64,000 nt of DNA, taken from the NCBI RefSeq assembly GCF_000004075.3, contig NC_026659.2, positions 31,452,272 to 31,516,271 of the forward strand, in the 5' to 3' direction. Position 1 is the stretch's first letter. Every line of letters begins with the position of its first letter. The position numbers and the translations under genes were made by a program. Source of the stretch: Cucumis sativus (lineage: Eukaryota; Streptophyta; Magnoliopsida; Cucurbitales; Cucurbitaceae). Below the pieces are notes generated by a model that worked only from the letters and a program-made list of their open reading frames with translations, made no database searches and was not told the DNA's origin. Of the stretch, positions 35,442 through 46,900 are shown piece by piece.

Positions 35442-38400
35442 ATGCGAGTCCTTCTGACCTTAAGGCCGGCATCTTCAAACCCACCCCCATGTCTTTCTTC
35501 TCCCAATTTCTCTCCTCCTCTTGCCTCTTCTTTCCTCTTCAGTTTCAGACCCAACAAGCGCTTTCACTTCCTCAAGCCTTGTTCCTCTCTCAAGCAATCC
35601 AAGAAACCTACTCTTCAGAAGACACCCACTAGCGCCCCTCAAAGCTTTAAGTGGCTTTTTAGCGCCAAGTCCGACGATGACGATGCCGGTGAGAAAGGGA
35701 ATAAAGGTGTGGATGGAGATGGAGCTGTTTTGGAAGATGACTCTGCGGTTAAGGGCACCCTTTTGGCTGGTGTGTTGCTTGTTGGGGTTATTGGTGGATT
35801 TGCATTTGCTGGATATGTGTATAGGGATCCGATTAACGCCTTCTTGAATCAGTTCTCTACCTTTATTGATGGTAATTTTATTATGGTTTATTTGCTTCTT
35901 TTTGTGTGTGTGTGTGTGTATTTTGAACTGGGTAATGAATTTCTTGGTGTAATGATCAATTTCATTGTGGTTCGATGAGCATTTTGCTGGGGGTGTGTTG
36001 TTCATCGCGTTTTGAAATTGGTCTGGATTATGCGTTGGTTATTGTAATGTGAGGCTGTTCTGAAATTCCTCGTGCTGATTCTGATTGTGTGTGTGTGTGG
36101 CAATCATATATTGCTCCTCCATCTTCTTCTTCTATGTCTCGTGAGATTTTGATGCAAATTAACCTCAATTTTTGCGAAAATTTGAGTTTTTTAGATTCCC
36201 CTTTTAAAAAATTTAACTCTACAATGCCTGGAGTTAATTTGACATTCCTACTGCTATGCAAAAAAGGGGGAAAACAGCTGAACGTCTTGAATTTCCATAG
36301 TTAATAGAGTACTTATATTCTACTTTTCTCTTGTACTTTCATATTTATTCTTTTTTGGTACTAACTTTCAGACCTTCTGTTTTAGTCCTAGGGGGTAGCG
36401 CTCCATTGTAGGTTTAAATTGTTGACCTTGTTAGTTAGACTCTCGGTTGCTTTGGTTGGGTATGAAGTGACTCAATTCCCCTCCACTTATTTAGAGCTCC
36501 CGTTTGGAGGGAATTCAAGAACTCAGTTGTTTTGGAATCCTGCTCTGGAAAGTTTTAGAAAAGGTTGTCTTCTTTGAAAAAGACTTACTTTTTCTAAAGG
36601 AGGGAGACTCTCTTGTTCAGGTTTTGACGGGGCTCCTAGTTATTTTTTCCTTATTTAGGATTTGGTCTCAGTCTGTAAGAATCTGAGAGATCGATCATTG
36701 ATGAGAAACTTTTAGTGGCAAGGGGTTGATGAGGGAGGGAGATGGTTTGGATATAGTTAAGTGGCAGGTGGTTCTTAAGCCTGCCAACTTGGGGGTTTGG
36801 GTATTAGGAGTATAAGACTAAATAGTAAGGTTATTTTGGCCAAATGGTTGTGGTGGTCCTTCACTGAAGTTTGAGACTGACGCACTGCGGTGTAGAGTTT
36901 TTGCAAGTAGTATTTAATGTCATAGGCCATATCCTCCTAAACATCTTGGATTATTACTTATTACTTTGACCAATGAGTTGTCTCATAGTTACACGTGGCT
37001 CTGTTTAAACATAATGGATTAACTGATCAGTAATATGTTATCACCTCTCTACATTTGCAGCTATCTACTTTCTAATTCTAGTTCCCAAATTCTAATAATG
37101 GTGTCATTCACTTTAAAGTGCGTGTGGTACTATAGTTGTATTCCTTTGTTTTTAAGCATAAAATCATTACCAGAGAAAAAGGGATATTTTGAATAATTGA
37201 GGAGTTGCCATTTCTCTGAAGGATCTCTCTCAATCATGTAATTTTTAACGTAGAGGTTTTGATTAACAGGATATGGTCCAGCAGGATATGCTTTATTTGT
37301 AGCAGTATATGCAGGACTGGAGGTACAAATCTGTTTTATTTAATACAATTATTTTGGAAATTTACCTTCTACATTTATAGTGGTGCCCTTTGTTGTAAGG
37401 CATGGCATATTTGGGGTCGCTGTAGGGGTGACCCAGTTGGAGAACTTAATAGATTAAAACCTTTGTAGCTTTTTGTCTACTTCGCCCCTTTGGGATCAAA
37501 TGGTGATGGGGCTATGAACATAATGTAAGAATTGGACTTGAAGTAGACCAAAAGTACTATTAGATTTATAACATATATGCTGAAAGCCTGAAACTACGTT
37601 TTCCTGTACTAGTTCTACTTGTAGTTGTTGTACCACTTTTTGGTTGCCCATGTGGAGGTGCAAGAGATACTTCCTCCATGGTTTAGTTTTTTACTTTTGC
37701 CAACTATCGATTGTGAAGTTTATGTTATGATTTCTTTCCTTCTAGATCCTTGCAATTCCCGCCATTCCATTAACAATGTCAGCTGGACTCCTCTTTGGTT
37801 CTGTAATTGGGACTGTTATAGTTTCCATCAGTGGAACGGTGAGTGTTCTGTACCAATATAGCAAATAGATAGATTATCATGTGCCTCCTAGTTATTAACT
37901 TAGTATCTCTTATTAATTCAGGTTGCTGCTAGTGTTGCCTTTTTGATTGCTCGGTATTTTGCTCGTGAGCGTATTCTTAAGCTAGTAGAAGGAAACAAGA
38001 AATTTGCGGCCATTGACAAAGCCATTGGAGAAAATGGTTTCAAAGTTGTTACCCTCCTACGTTTGAGCCCATTGCTTCCATTTTCTCTGGGAAATTATTT
38101 ATATGGACTCACATCTGTCAAATTTGTCCCCTATGTGTTGGGAAGGTCAGTTTTCAATTCCTCAATGAATTTCAAAATTGTACCTCTTTCCCTGTTTCAT
38201 TTCTACAGTGATATCTATATTCATAAATGATTGTAGCTTTCTTTTCTTCAATAAACTATTTTGATTCTCCTTAGTTTTATTGATGCATACAGAATGCTAT
38301 GAGCTGTATGAACTTCAAAACATAAACAGATTTATTTTCTTTAATGCAGCTGGCTGGGGATGCTTCCAGGAACATGGGCATATGTGAGTGCGGGTGCCTT

Positions 38401-39937
38401 TGGACGTGCAATTATTGTAAGTTTTCAAACCGTTGCCCCTCACTACTTAGAGATGTGATAATAACATCTTACCTCATAAATGTGTACTTGACTTGGTTCT
38501 TAAAGTGTTCGTGCTTGTGCTTTTTAGGATCGATTGCTTCTTTATTTAAAATTTCTATTAGTAAAAGGTGCATTTGACCAATTATCAGTGCTTTTTAAAG
38601 TCTTTCTAGAATGCACTTGGGGTGCATTTGGGATTGATTTTGTAGGAGTTTAAAGTGATTATGAGGAAATTTTAACTGTTTAGTGTTTGGTAAAACTGAT
38701 TACAGGATAATTGAAAGGAAATCACTTTTTCAATTCAATTTGTTTCTAAAATCTATGTAGAGTAGTTTTTGAGATTGAGTTCCAAAAATATCATGCCTCT
38801 TCTAATTAACTACTAAAATTCATAGTTTATTCCTATTCTATAATACTTTTTCTCATTTAAGTTTGAAATTTACCAAAACACTTGTTTACTTCATTCTACA
38901 GCCGATATTTTAAAAAGTGCAGCTATTAGTAATTATTTCAAAAGCTACAATAACTAAGCCTTAAAGTGCTCTTTTGTGAAAGCATTTACACTTTTATTAA
39001 GAGGTAAGACAAACACATCAATGTGTTTGCTTGAACTATGATCTGGATTCTTAGTTGGATTCTGAGTTTTCGAGTTTCAATTTTATGGTCTGGTTTCTTT
39101 TCCACTGTTCATTTTACTTGGGGTGTTTCAGCAAGAAGAGTCTGAAGTTGGTTTGCTTGGAGGGGGAAATGGTCAGCTATGGACTTTAGGACTGGGATTG
39201 TTGGCAACAGCATTGGCTGCTGCATACGTTACACGATTAGCCAAGGTAATATGTCTTATTATTGCTATGCTATACTACAGACTTAATGCAATCAAATCTT
39301 CATTTTGGAACCTCGATCTAGCCAATATGGAATTAACTCATAATCATGAAATTTACTCTATCATCATCATATTACAGTTTATAGGTCCATAGCCCCAGCT
39401 TATTCACATCTCTATCTCGCCATTCTTTTACGAGGGAATGTGGTTAGAGAGTTATGTCGTGGACTTGAAAAGGGATATGAGTATTTGAGAATGTTGGGTT
39501 TAAATGTTAGGATCAAATAATATTTACATGATATTAGTGAAAAAATACACATAAATTGGATACATTAAAGATTCCATAGTTGATTGATATTGAAATTTGT
39601 TGGTTTAAACAATCATTCTTTAATTTCAGTAATTGAATGGGAGGTGGTACGGACATCAAGGATATTTTGCATAAGATCAGACCGTCATTCTATAATGATT
39701 GGTCAGGTTATATATGCAAACAAAGGTGTCCACAATCAAAAGAGTTACTCTATAAGATTAGTCGGCATACATGCATACAAAGATGTACACAATCAAAGTG
39801 TGATTTGATTAGTTGGGATATTATATGCAAACATAGTTATGGATGGGGTTCTTTGGTTAGTTAAATGTGAAAGGGTTGTGAATGTTGTTTTAATTTATTT
39901 TTGAAAATTGCAGGATGCTATGAAGGATATTGAATAG
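35442..39937 (+). CDS. VTT/DedA-family membrane protein, likely plastid
   Basis: Seven exons (35442-35871, 37270-37322, 37746-37838, 37922-38145, 38350-38416, 39132-39245 and 39914-39937) give 334 aa. The N-terminus (MRVLLTLRPASSNPPPCLSS...) is Ser/Pro-rich and basic like a chloroplast transit peptide. A first membrane helix lies near residues 105-128. The VTT ('SNARE-associated Golgi', DedA/TVP38) domain follows, with the family signature RLSPLLPFSLGNYLYGL and the GSWLGMLPGTWAYVSAGAFG block; a last helix is at GLGLLATALAAAYVTR. VTT proteins are polytopic; several relatives act as lipid scramblases or transporters, but the role of the plastid members is not settled. Arabidopsis At1g22850 is a likely relative, from memory. 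An upstream in-frame TTG is not a start. Intron 1 holds a LINE relic. Confidence 0.92.
36490..36885 (+). mobile_element. LINE reverse-transcriptase relic in VTT gene intron 1
   Basis: Read across several frameshifts and stops, the plus strand spells the C-terminal LINE RT block. It gives phrases like FSKGGRL, GAPSYFF, LMRNF, WQGVDEGG, LDIVKWQVVLKPANLG, GGLGIRSIRLNSKVILAKW and LWWSF. This is the typical 'sKGGRLtLi...PsYFlSLf...LmRnFLW' and 'GGLGi.....N.ALLaKWLWrf' pattern. No ends or target duplication were found, so it is an old fragment. Confidence 0.7.
39698..39836. repeat. Imperfect tandem repeat in VTT gene intron 6
   Basis: About two and a half units start at 39698, 39756 and 39807. Each begins gatt(a/g)gt and continues to 'atgcaaacaaag' or similar. 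The first two carry 'gtgtccacaatcaaa' or 'atgtacacaatcaaa'. The unit length is 50-58 bp. Confidence 0.7.
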
Positions 39938-41064
39938 GCATGGCACCTCGGTGAATGTAGTAGGAGGTATAAAATTAAATTCATAATTGAATTTTGAAAA
40001 TTGGCAAATGCTCTGTATATTTTTTGTTTGACCAATTCAGAGAAACTTCAACCAGTTGCTGATAATGTATAATGTTTACATTAATAATCAATATAATCAA
40101 TCTCTAATTGTAACTTAAACCTCTCCATCTATCTATCTATAACATAAAAGTATATGACATGAGTTTTTGGGGGCTGTGGATCATCATTCAGATATTCAAA
40201 TTCACTCACCGAGCCTTTATCCATCTTTGTTGAATGTCAATTATGGAATGTTAAACTTATTTCTTTTTCTAAAAGAAAATTGTACTAACTATTTAGTTGA
40301 GTTGAATTGGGTTATAGCTATCTAATGCAATTAATATTTTAACCAACTATTTTTGTCTCAACGCAACCATTCTGCCGAGAAGCGTTTCTTCAATATTTCT
40401 ATTTAAATACTAATGATAAATATTTTTTTGAATTTCTATCGAGAGGTACTTCTAAAACTTGTACTTTTAAATAAAATTTAAACCGATAAGGGTATTTTTA
40501 ACTCGTTTGTAAGTTTAAAAGTATTTTTCACACGAAAGAGTAGAGATTTGGGGCATTTTTTTTATAATGTAAGAATTTTATTATTAAATGTTTCCAAATA
40601 AAATAAAATAATTGAAAATGATTATAAATAGAAAAATTTACAAAATATGGCCAATTTTTAAATTTGAATTATAAAAAAACCAAATTTTATCTAAACAACT
40701 TGAAATTAGAACTAAAAATGTTCTTTTGACCTTTAAGAAAAGTAAATTTGTTGTAGAACTCATCCACTTAAACATATCTTTGTTCACAATTGAAAAACTA
40801 AATAAATAAATGCACACATTTGTCTTCCTTGACATCTAAAGTTTATATACCTCACCCCCTATTATACTCACAGGTTGATCAAACTTTGAAGATTTATCAT
40901 TCAGTTCTCCCAATCCCAAACTAAAGAAATATACACAACAAAAAAGATCAGCATATACAATACATACATATCAGATGTAATATGTGTGTACATTTGTATT
41001 TTGTTGGATTCAAATAATCAATCAAGAGCTCAGCTCAGTTATGGACAAAAACACAAAACAAAAC
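39938..41064. other. Intergenic between convergent genes
   Basis: This contains the 3' regions of the VTT gene (+) and the At1g71460-like PPR gene (-). A 4-bp ATCT run lies near 40126-40140. A short stretch near 40630-40660 resembles the 'aaatttacaaaatatggcc' phrase of MULE ends, but no pair was found. No gene is seen. Confidence 0.5.
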
Positions 41065-43140
41065 TTATGACAATGAAGAAAGCATTTGTACATACCTTCT
41101 AGCCTCCTCGAGTCGACCAAACCGAGTAAGAATCGCAATGACTAAAGAGTAATGTTCTTCAGATGGCTTAATCTTATACCTAACAGACATTAGCTTAAAG
41201 ATGCGCAGTGCTTCATCAACAAAACCAGCTTCCTTGCAAATAGATAGAACCACTTTGAAAGTGAAATGGTTTGGAGAGATACCACGTGATCTCATTCGGT
41301 CAAACAGATCGATTGCTTCCTGAAACTCTCCACTTTCTCCGTAAGCTTCAATGATGGCAGTCCATGTCATTGGCCCTTTCACAGGGATTGCCTCAAAAAC
41401 CATTTTTGCCATTTTTACTGCTCCACACTTCCCATATAGTTTCACTAGCTCGGCAGAAACGAAATGGACCGGCTCAAATTTCCTCTTCAAGACTTGTCCA
41501 TGTATCTCCTTACCCATCTTCAGCATTTTTTGTTCACTGCATATATAGAGAATTCTAGACATGGTAACGGTATCTGGTCGATGCTTTGAAAGCTGCATCG
41601 CTCTGAATATATCAATTGCTTCGTGTGGACATTGATTCTCTATGTACGAATCAATCATTGCTGTCCATAAGATCACATTTCTTTGCTCCATGCCGTTGAA
41701 AAGCTTTAGAGTATAGTCCATTACTCCACATTTTGAGTACATAACCATCAAAGATGAAACGATAGATACATTCGGTAGGAAGCAATTCTTCATAGCGTAA
41801 GCATGAATCTCTTTTCCGGGTCTCAGAGCTCTCAATTGAGCACAAACTGGAAGAATCGTTGCAACAGTTACGATATCCGGTCTAAATCCTTCCTGCTGCA
41901 TCCAAATAACTGATCTTACAGCCTGTTCTAGCCTACCATTTAAAGCATAACCAGACATCAAAGCAGTCCAGCATATAGCATTCCTCTCCATGGATGCATA
42001 AAAAACGGCTCTACCTGAACCGATGTCCCCACACTTGCAGTACATATCAATCAAAGCAGACTGAATAAATATCTGCTTCGAGTAACTTTTCGTCTTTATA
42101 ACATAAGCATGAACTTCCTGACCTAATCTCCTCGCCCAGATTTCTCCAATAACTGGAAGAATGGTCGTCAATATAACCGAATTTGGTCTAATTCCATCGT
42201 CTATCATCCTCCTTGTATATTCCAAAGCTTCCCTTTGGAGTCGATTGTGAGCAAACCCAGCAATTATTGATCCCCAAACCACAACATCTCTCTCGGTAAT
42301 TTCCCCAAACATCTGGCGGGCAAGTTTGATCTTACCACATTTGAAGTACATATCAACCAAAGTTGTCCCAAGAAGTGAACTGCCAATCAATCCATTTTTA
42401 ATCAAAAGGCCATGAGCCTTGAGCCCCTGAGTAAACGCCGATGCACCTGCAAAGCTTTTAATGATATTAGCAAAGGAGTAAACGTTCAATTCAACTCCCA
42501 ATCTTCGCATTTCTGCATAAGTCGATAGAATGCTGCGATAATCCCTCCGACCCGCCATTACAGTGCCTCTAAGCAACGCATTCCAAGGATAAACACTCTT
42601 GCTAGAACTTTCATCAAACAGCTTCTGTGCCTCTTCCAAGGACCCACAAGCAGTATACATATGCACAAGCCTTGTACGTATAAATTCATTGTTTTCAAGC
42701 CCATTTATCCGAATATGCGCGTGAATCTGTTTCGCATAAGTCATCGATTTTGTTCTAACACAAGCCGTAATAAGAGAAGAAAATGTAGTGGCATTAACTG
42801 GAATGCCTTGTTGATCCACATAGTCCATAATCGTAAGTGCCTCTTTGAGCTTATTTTGCCGTGCAAATCTTTGAACGTCCTCGTAAATGGCATGAGGGTT
42901 CTTGGTGTGAAGTGGTAAAGATGAAGGAAAAGCATCTTTCTCGGCAAAAGTTGGGCGTTTTCGGTTCCGAAATTTGGAAACTATTTTGATTTTTGACGGC
43001 GGTGTATCTGTGGTGGATTTGATTCGGGAAAGTCGGTGGCCTGAATTACAAATAGCGGTGGCCGGGGCGAGAGAATTGGGAGTGAAAGGTTGAAGATGAA
43101 GGGAGATAATGAAGGATGAAGAAATTTCCATTAGTAGCAA
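41065..43140 (-). CDS. PPR protein, At1g71460-like, chloroplastic
   Basis: This intronless gene has 691 codons on the minus strand. A plastid-type N-terminus (Ser/Thr/Arg/Lys-rich, to about residue 65) precedes the conserved block EKDAFPSSLPLHTKNPHAIYEDVQRFARQ (quoted here only to mark it: residues about 65-95, key phrase FPSSLPLH). PLS-type PPR repeats then run to the end (GIPVNATTFSSLITAC, GLENNEFIRTRLVHMY, VVVWGSIIAGFAHNR, ICWTALMSGYALNGR). The sequence closes after KPSEEHYSLVIAILTRFGRLEEARR without E or DYW domains. These phrases and the length agree closely with Arabidopsis At1g71460 (about 689 aa) as I remember it. The family acts in organelle RNA processing; the RNA target is unknown to me. 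No neighbour suggests its role. Confidence 0.93.
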   Translation of the reverse strand: MLLMEISSSFIISLHLQPFTPNSLAPATAICNSGHRLSRIKSTTDTPPSKIKIVSKFRNRKRPTFAEKDAFPSSLPLHTKNPHAIYEDVQRFARQNKLKEALTIMDYVDQQGIPVNATTFSSLITACVRTKSMTYAKQIHAHIRINGLENNEFIRTRLVHMYTACGSLEEAQKLFDESSSKSVYPWNALLRGTVMAGRRDYRSILSTYAEMRRLGVELNVYSFANIIKSFAGASAFTQGLKAHGLLIKNGLIGSSLLGTTLVDMYFKCGKIKLARQMFGEITERDVVVWGSIIAGFAHNRLQREALEYTRRMIDDGIRPNSVILTTILPVIGEIWARRLGQEVHAYVIKTKSYSKQIFIQSALIDMYCKCGDIGSGRAVFYASMERNAICWTALMSGYALNGRLEQAVRSVIWMQQEGFRPDIVTVATILPVCAQLRALRPGKEIHAYAMKNCFLPNVSIVSSLMVMYSKCGVMDYTLKLFNGMEQRNVILWTAMIDSYIENQCPHEAIDIFRAMQLSKHRPDTVTMSRILYICSEQKMLKMGKEIHGQVLKRKFEPVHFVSAELVKLYGKCGAVKMAKMVFEAIPVKGPMTWTAIIEAYGESGEFQEAIDLFDRMRSRGISPNHFTFKVVLSICKEAGFVDEALRIFKLMSVRYKIKPSEEHYSLVIAILTRFGRLEEARRYVQMLSSLS

Positions 43141-43946
43141 TATTGGTGTGGGAAGATGGTAGTAAGCTAACCGCCCAAGTTCTACGAAAAAGTAATCTAA
43201 ACCTTTCTTTTGTTCGTACTATATTTTCTAAATTTTAAAAGCAAATTTTCAAATATAATCTAATCAACCCAACTATTTTTATTTTTGTAAATACTATCAA
43301 TTATTTTATCATTTCTAATCATTCTTCAATTTTAAAATCAATTATAATCACGAATTTAAACTATCACTAATTAATAATTTTCAATTTTTTTTCTTTATTT
43401 TATAAAAAATTGTTAAAGATGACAAAATGAACGATGAGTTTTCCTTCTTTGTTTGTTTTTTTGGTTTTGTAGGATCTAATTTTAACTATAGATTTGTTAT
43501 ATTTACCAAGTTTAATTGCAAAGAGCCAATGGCAATACCCAAGTAATTGAAAACAGATTTCAACTCAACTTAATTTTGGAATTATTTAACATTATTTTAA
43601 AAAAGAAAAGACAAATCCCTAATGAATTTTAGAAGGCAAAGCAAATAGAGAAAATATGCAATTCATCACCAACCAACAATAAACGAAGAAACATCAATAA
43701 AACAAAAATGAAATGATAAGCATTTCAATGTACTAAATATAACTAAGATGGAGCTGATTTGATATTACTATATAAACCGAAATTGGCTTTTAATAACTTC
43801 GATCGATGGGGCAAAATGCAAAATACAACAGACAATGTTTACCGAATGATTCAATAAGTTCCAATAGCATCAATAATAAACACCCCTACCCCCTACTCCC
43901 CTTACACAACCCACCCAACAGACCCTAAACCTAATTATCAAAATTT
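43141..43946. other. Intergenic: PPR promoter and KH gene 3' region
   Basis: This is AT-rich sequence with no recognisable gene. The right part (about 43700-43946) probably holds the 3' UTR of the KH gene, which lies on the minus strand. Confidence 0.5.
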
Positions 43947-46900
43947 TTAACGACTCGCCCCGTAGACTTGAGTAGAATCATACTGCGGATACCCAGGCTG
44001 CGGCTGTGGGGACACACTCTTCCCATAACCTACAGGAGCACTTGAAGGCACTGTTCCATACCCACCTGATTGTTGAATTGACTGATCATAGGTTGGCTGG
44101 GTTGCGGTCTGTTGAGTATAACCTTGCTGCCCACTGGCCGGAGCAGTATAAGCTGCTGCTGCAGCTGCTGTGCCTCCACTGTATGCTGCGGGATCTTGAG
44201 GTGCTTGGTATGCAGCATACCCAGCCGCTGTGTTTGCAGCAGCCTGCTCCGAATAACCCTGCTGAGAGGTTGGATACTGACCGTATGCTGCAGCAGGAGC
44301 TACTTGTTGGCCATAAGCAGACGGTTGCTGCACACTAGGCTGACCATAGCCAGCTTGGGCACCCTGCTGCGAGTAACCAGCAGCAGCAGAAGCAGCTGGT
44401 GCCTGATTGTAACCATCTGTGCTTGGTGCAGCGCCGTAAGGAGGATACTGCTGGGTAGAACCACCAGATTGGTATGGATAAGTCTGTTGAGGTTGCATAT
44501 TTTGTCCATATGTAGCTGGGGCAGAACCTCCTTGATAAGGCTCTGCAGGCTGACCAACCCTAGGAGCGCCATAAGATTGGGGAGGTGGTCCTTGTTGCGA
44601 AACACCATATGATGAAGGCTTATTATCATACTGTTGTCCAGGATAAACCTGTTGAGTACCAGCCTGTGGATAATGTTGGGCATTCCCATGTCCACTGTAT
44701 GGATTCTGCGCTGGAGCATGGTGGTCGTACTTCTGTTCGTATCCATGACCATAGCTCTGATGTGGAGCTGCCTGAGAATAAGGTGCAGTGTGTCCATAAC
44801 CTTGACCTTGCTGCTGATTATAGTTGTAACTGGACTGAGTTTGTGGTGGACCGTGGGTCGGTGCAGGTGAAGGACCAGGAGCATGGGAAGGCATGGCACC
44901 AGGAAAATGAGAAGGTGGAGCATCCGAATAGTGGCTTCTTTGACCATAGTAGTCGTAACCACCTGAACTTGGTGGTGGCCCCTGCATGCTGGGAGGTGGT
45001 CTTTGTTCCCAACCAGAACCATAGCTGCTTCGAGGACCACCCATTTGTTGTGGATAGTTTCCGTAGCCAGGATGCTGATACTGAGTATTATGAGATGGAT
45101 AAGGTCCTCTGTGTGGATAATCATATCCTGCTGGATGTGAAGGATGAGGACCCCGATGACCCCATTGAGTTGGGCCACCAGGTCCCCGAGGCCGGTAAGC
45201 CTGTTGGTTAAAACCAGTGGAGTGTGGTGAAGGCCTCACAGTCTAATCCAAGGACAAACAAAGAGAAAGTAAGTAAACAGAGGAAAAAGGTATTCCAAGA
45301 TTCAATCACATACAAGTAGACTGGAGAAAACGAAAAGCTTGAACACGGTGATCGAGATCTCTTGTTCAAGAACATTAGTGATAGCCCTGGAACCATATTA
45401 GTCGCATAAAATATGTTGAAGCTAAAACATTACAAACACAACAAATTGCCATTCAGATGATCAAGAAAAAATGGAGAACTAAAGCTTTATACAGATGATA
45501 TTAACGAATATCAAACAACCAAGAAATACCAGATATATCATAACACTTAACCCAATGCATGCCAAGGGAACATGTACCAACAGCATCCTAAAGTCATTCC
45601 AATCATTAGACAGGGAGGTAACGTAGAAAAGCACTAGTAAATATTACAACAGGAAGCACCCAGTTTGGCATGACATGGCTTCTAAAGTCGAAAGAAAAAG
45701 ATGGCCAATAACATAATGCAGAAGGTAGTGTAGTAGACAAATTACAACTAACAAAACATGCACTCAAATCTGCACAGGTATAACAAACTTGAAGAGTTTT
45801 TTTTATGTGATGAAAAGTGCATAAGCCTAAAAGAAGACAAAATCATGCGACTGAGAAAGCTCAACATTTGCACTCAAGCATCTCACACATACATTGTTTA
45901 GTTCATCAAATAAACTGTAATTCTGCTACTACAGATGCCAGATATTTCAGCATCAACTTTCCAACTAAATCTTTAATTCTTTCATTCTGAAGTAATACCA
46001 ACATATGCTGAGCATTTCACTGTCGCAACGCATCAGACAGATCAATTAGGTAAAAATGAAAATATAAACAATAATAATAATTACATTGGCATTTGTTTGT
46101 CATTAGTTCAAAGTGATTTTGTTGCTATAGTGCAGTTAGAGTGGCATGCACCAAATCTCCGTGCCTATGATGTCTCACAGCAATGGTATCAGCTTTGAAT
46201 ACTAGGTCCCATGCAAATGAAAGCAGCATGACTTCAACTAGGCATTACTTTCTTCCAACACAATCTCAAGCATAGAAAATGGGTCCACTAATGAGCACTA
46301 AGGTTAATGCAATACATTCTTACTCAATTATTCTTAGTGTGAAATCTTGAAGCAATCTTACCAACTATTAACATCCTGCAATCGCGAGATTTAATGCCTG
46401 ATACCTCTCTTCGGTGGATGGGAGTGAATAGTAGTTGTCTATTGCTACACCAAGAAAGCGGCCCCATGGAAAAGGCAATATTGTAATCTGCAGTTTTAAA
46501 GCCAACCAATTCGAGTTTGACACCTTTATGATAGATAAATTATGGCAACCGGCATCTTGGATTTCAGTATATGATCTTTCCTAGAACATTCATGTGATCT
46601 TTTCATAGACCATTCATTGATTTCACAAGCCACTAGGATCACTAGTCAAGAGATTTCCCCAATCCCATCAAAGAACATTATACCATACAAAATCTGCATA
46701 CTGTTTCCCATAGCAGTGATTGTTAAACCTGGTCAAATTTATATACTCAACCAGCATGATTGAAAAGAATCTAGTACTGATCCATCAATGTCATCAAGCG
46801 AATAAAATATACAACACTTCCACAGCTAAACTAAATCACATAGCATATATGTGCCAATATTTGGCTTCTCTGACACTGAGCAGATTAGCCTGAAGTGTAA

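Noticed and set aside
35475-36005. 176-codon antisense frame over VTT gene exon 1
   Set aside because: It is antisense to a well supported coding exon and consists largely of a mirror of its Ser/Pro-rich transit peptide and a CA/GT repeat.
38580-38990. Possible MITE in VTT gene intron 5
   Set aside because: The stretch has phrases like 'gtgcatttgggattgatttt' that recall hAT-type MITEs, but I could not pair its ends or find a target duplication.
44300-45211. Long open frames on both strands (292 codons minus, 208 codons plus) in the KH gene tail
   Set aside because: They are shadows of the repetitive Q/G/Y-rich coding exon in other frames. Their composition is a by-product, and the main frame is continuous with the KH exons by clean splicing.
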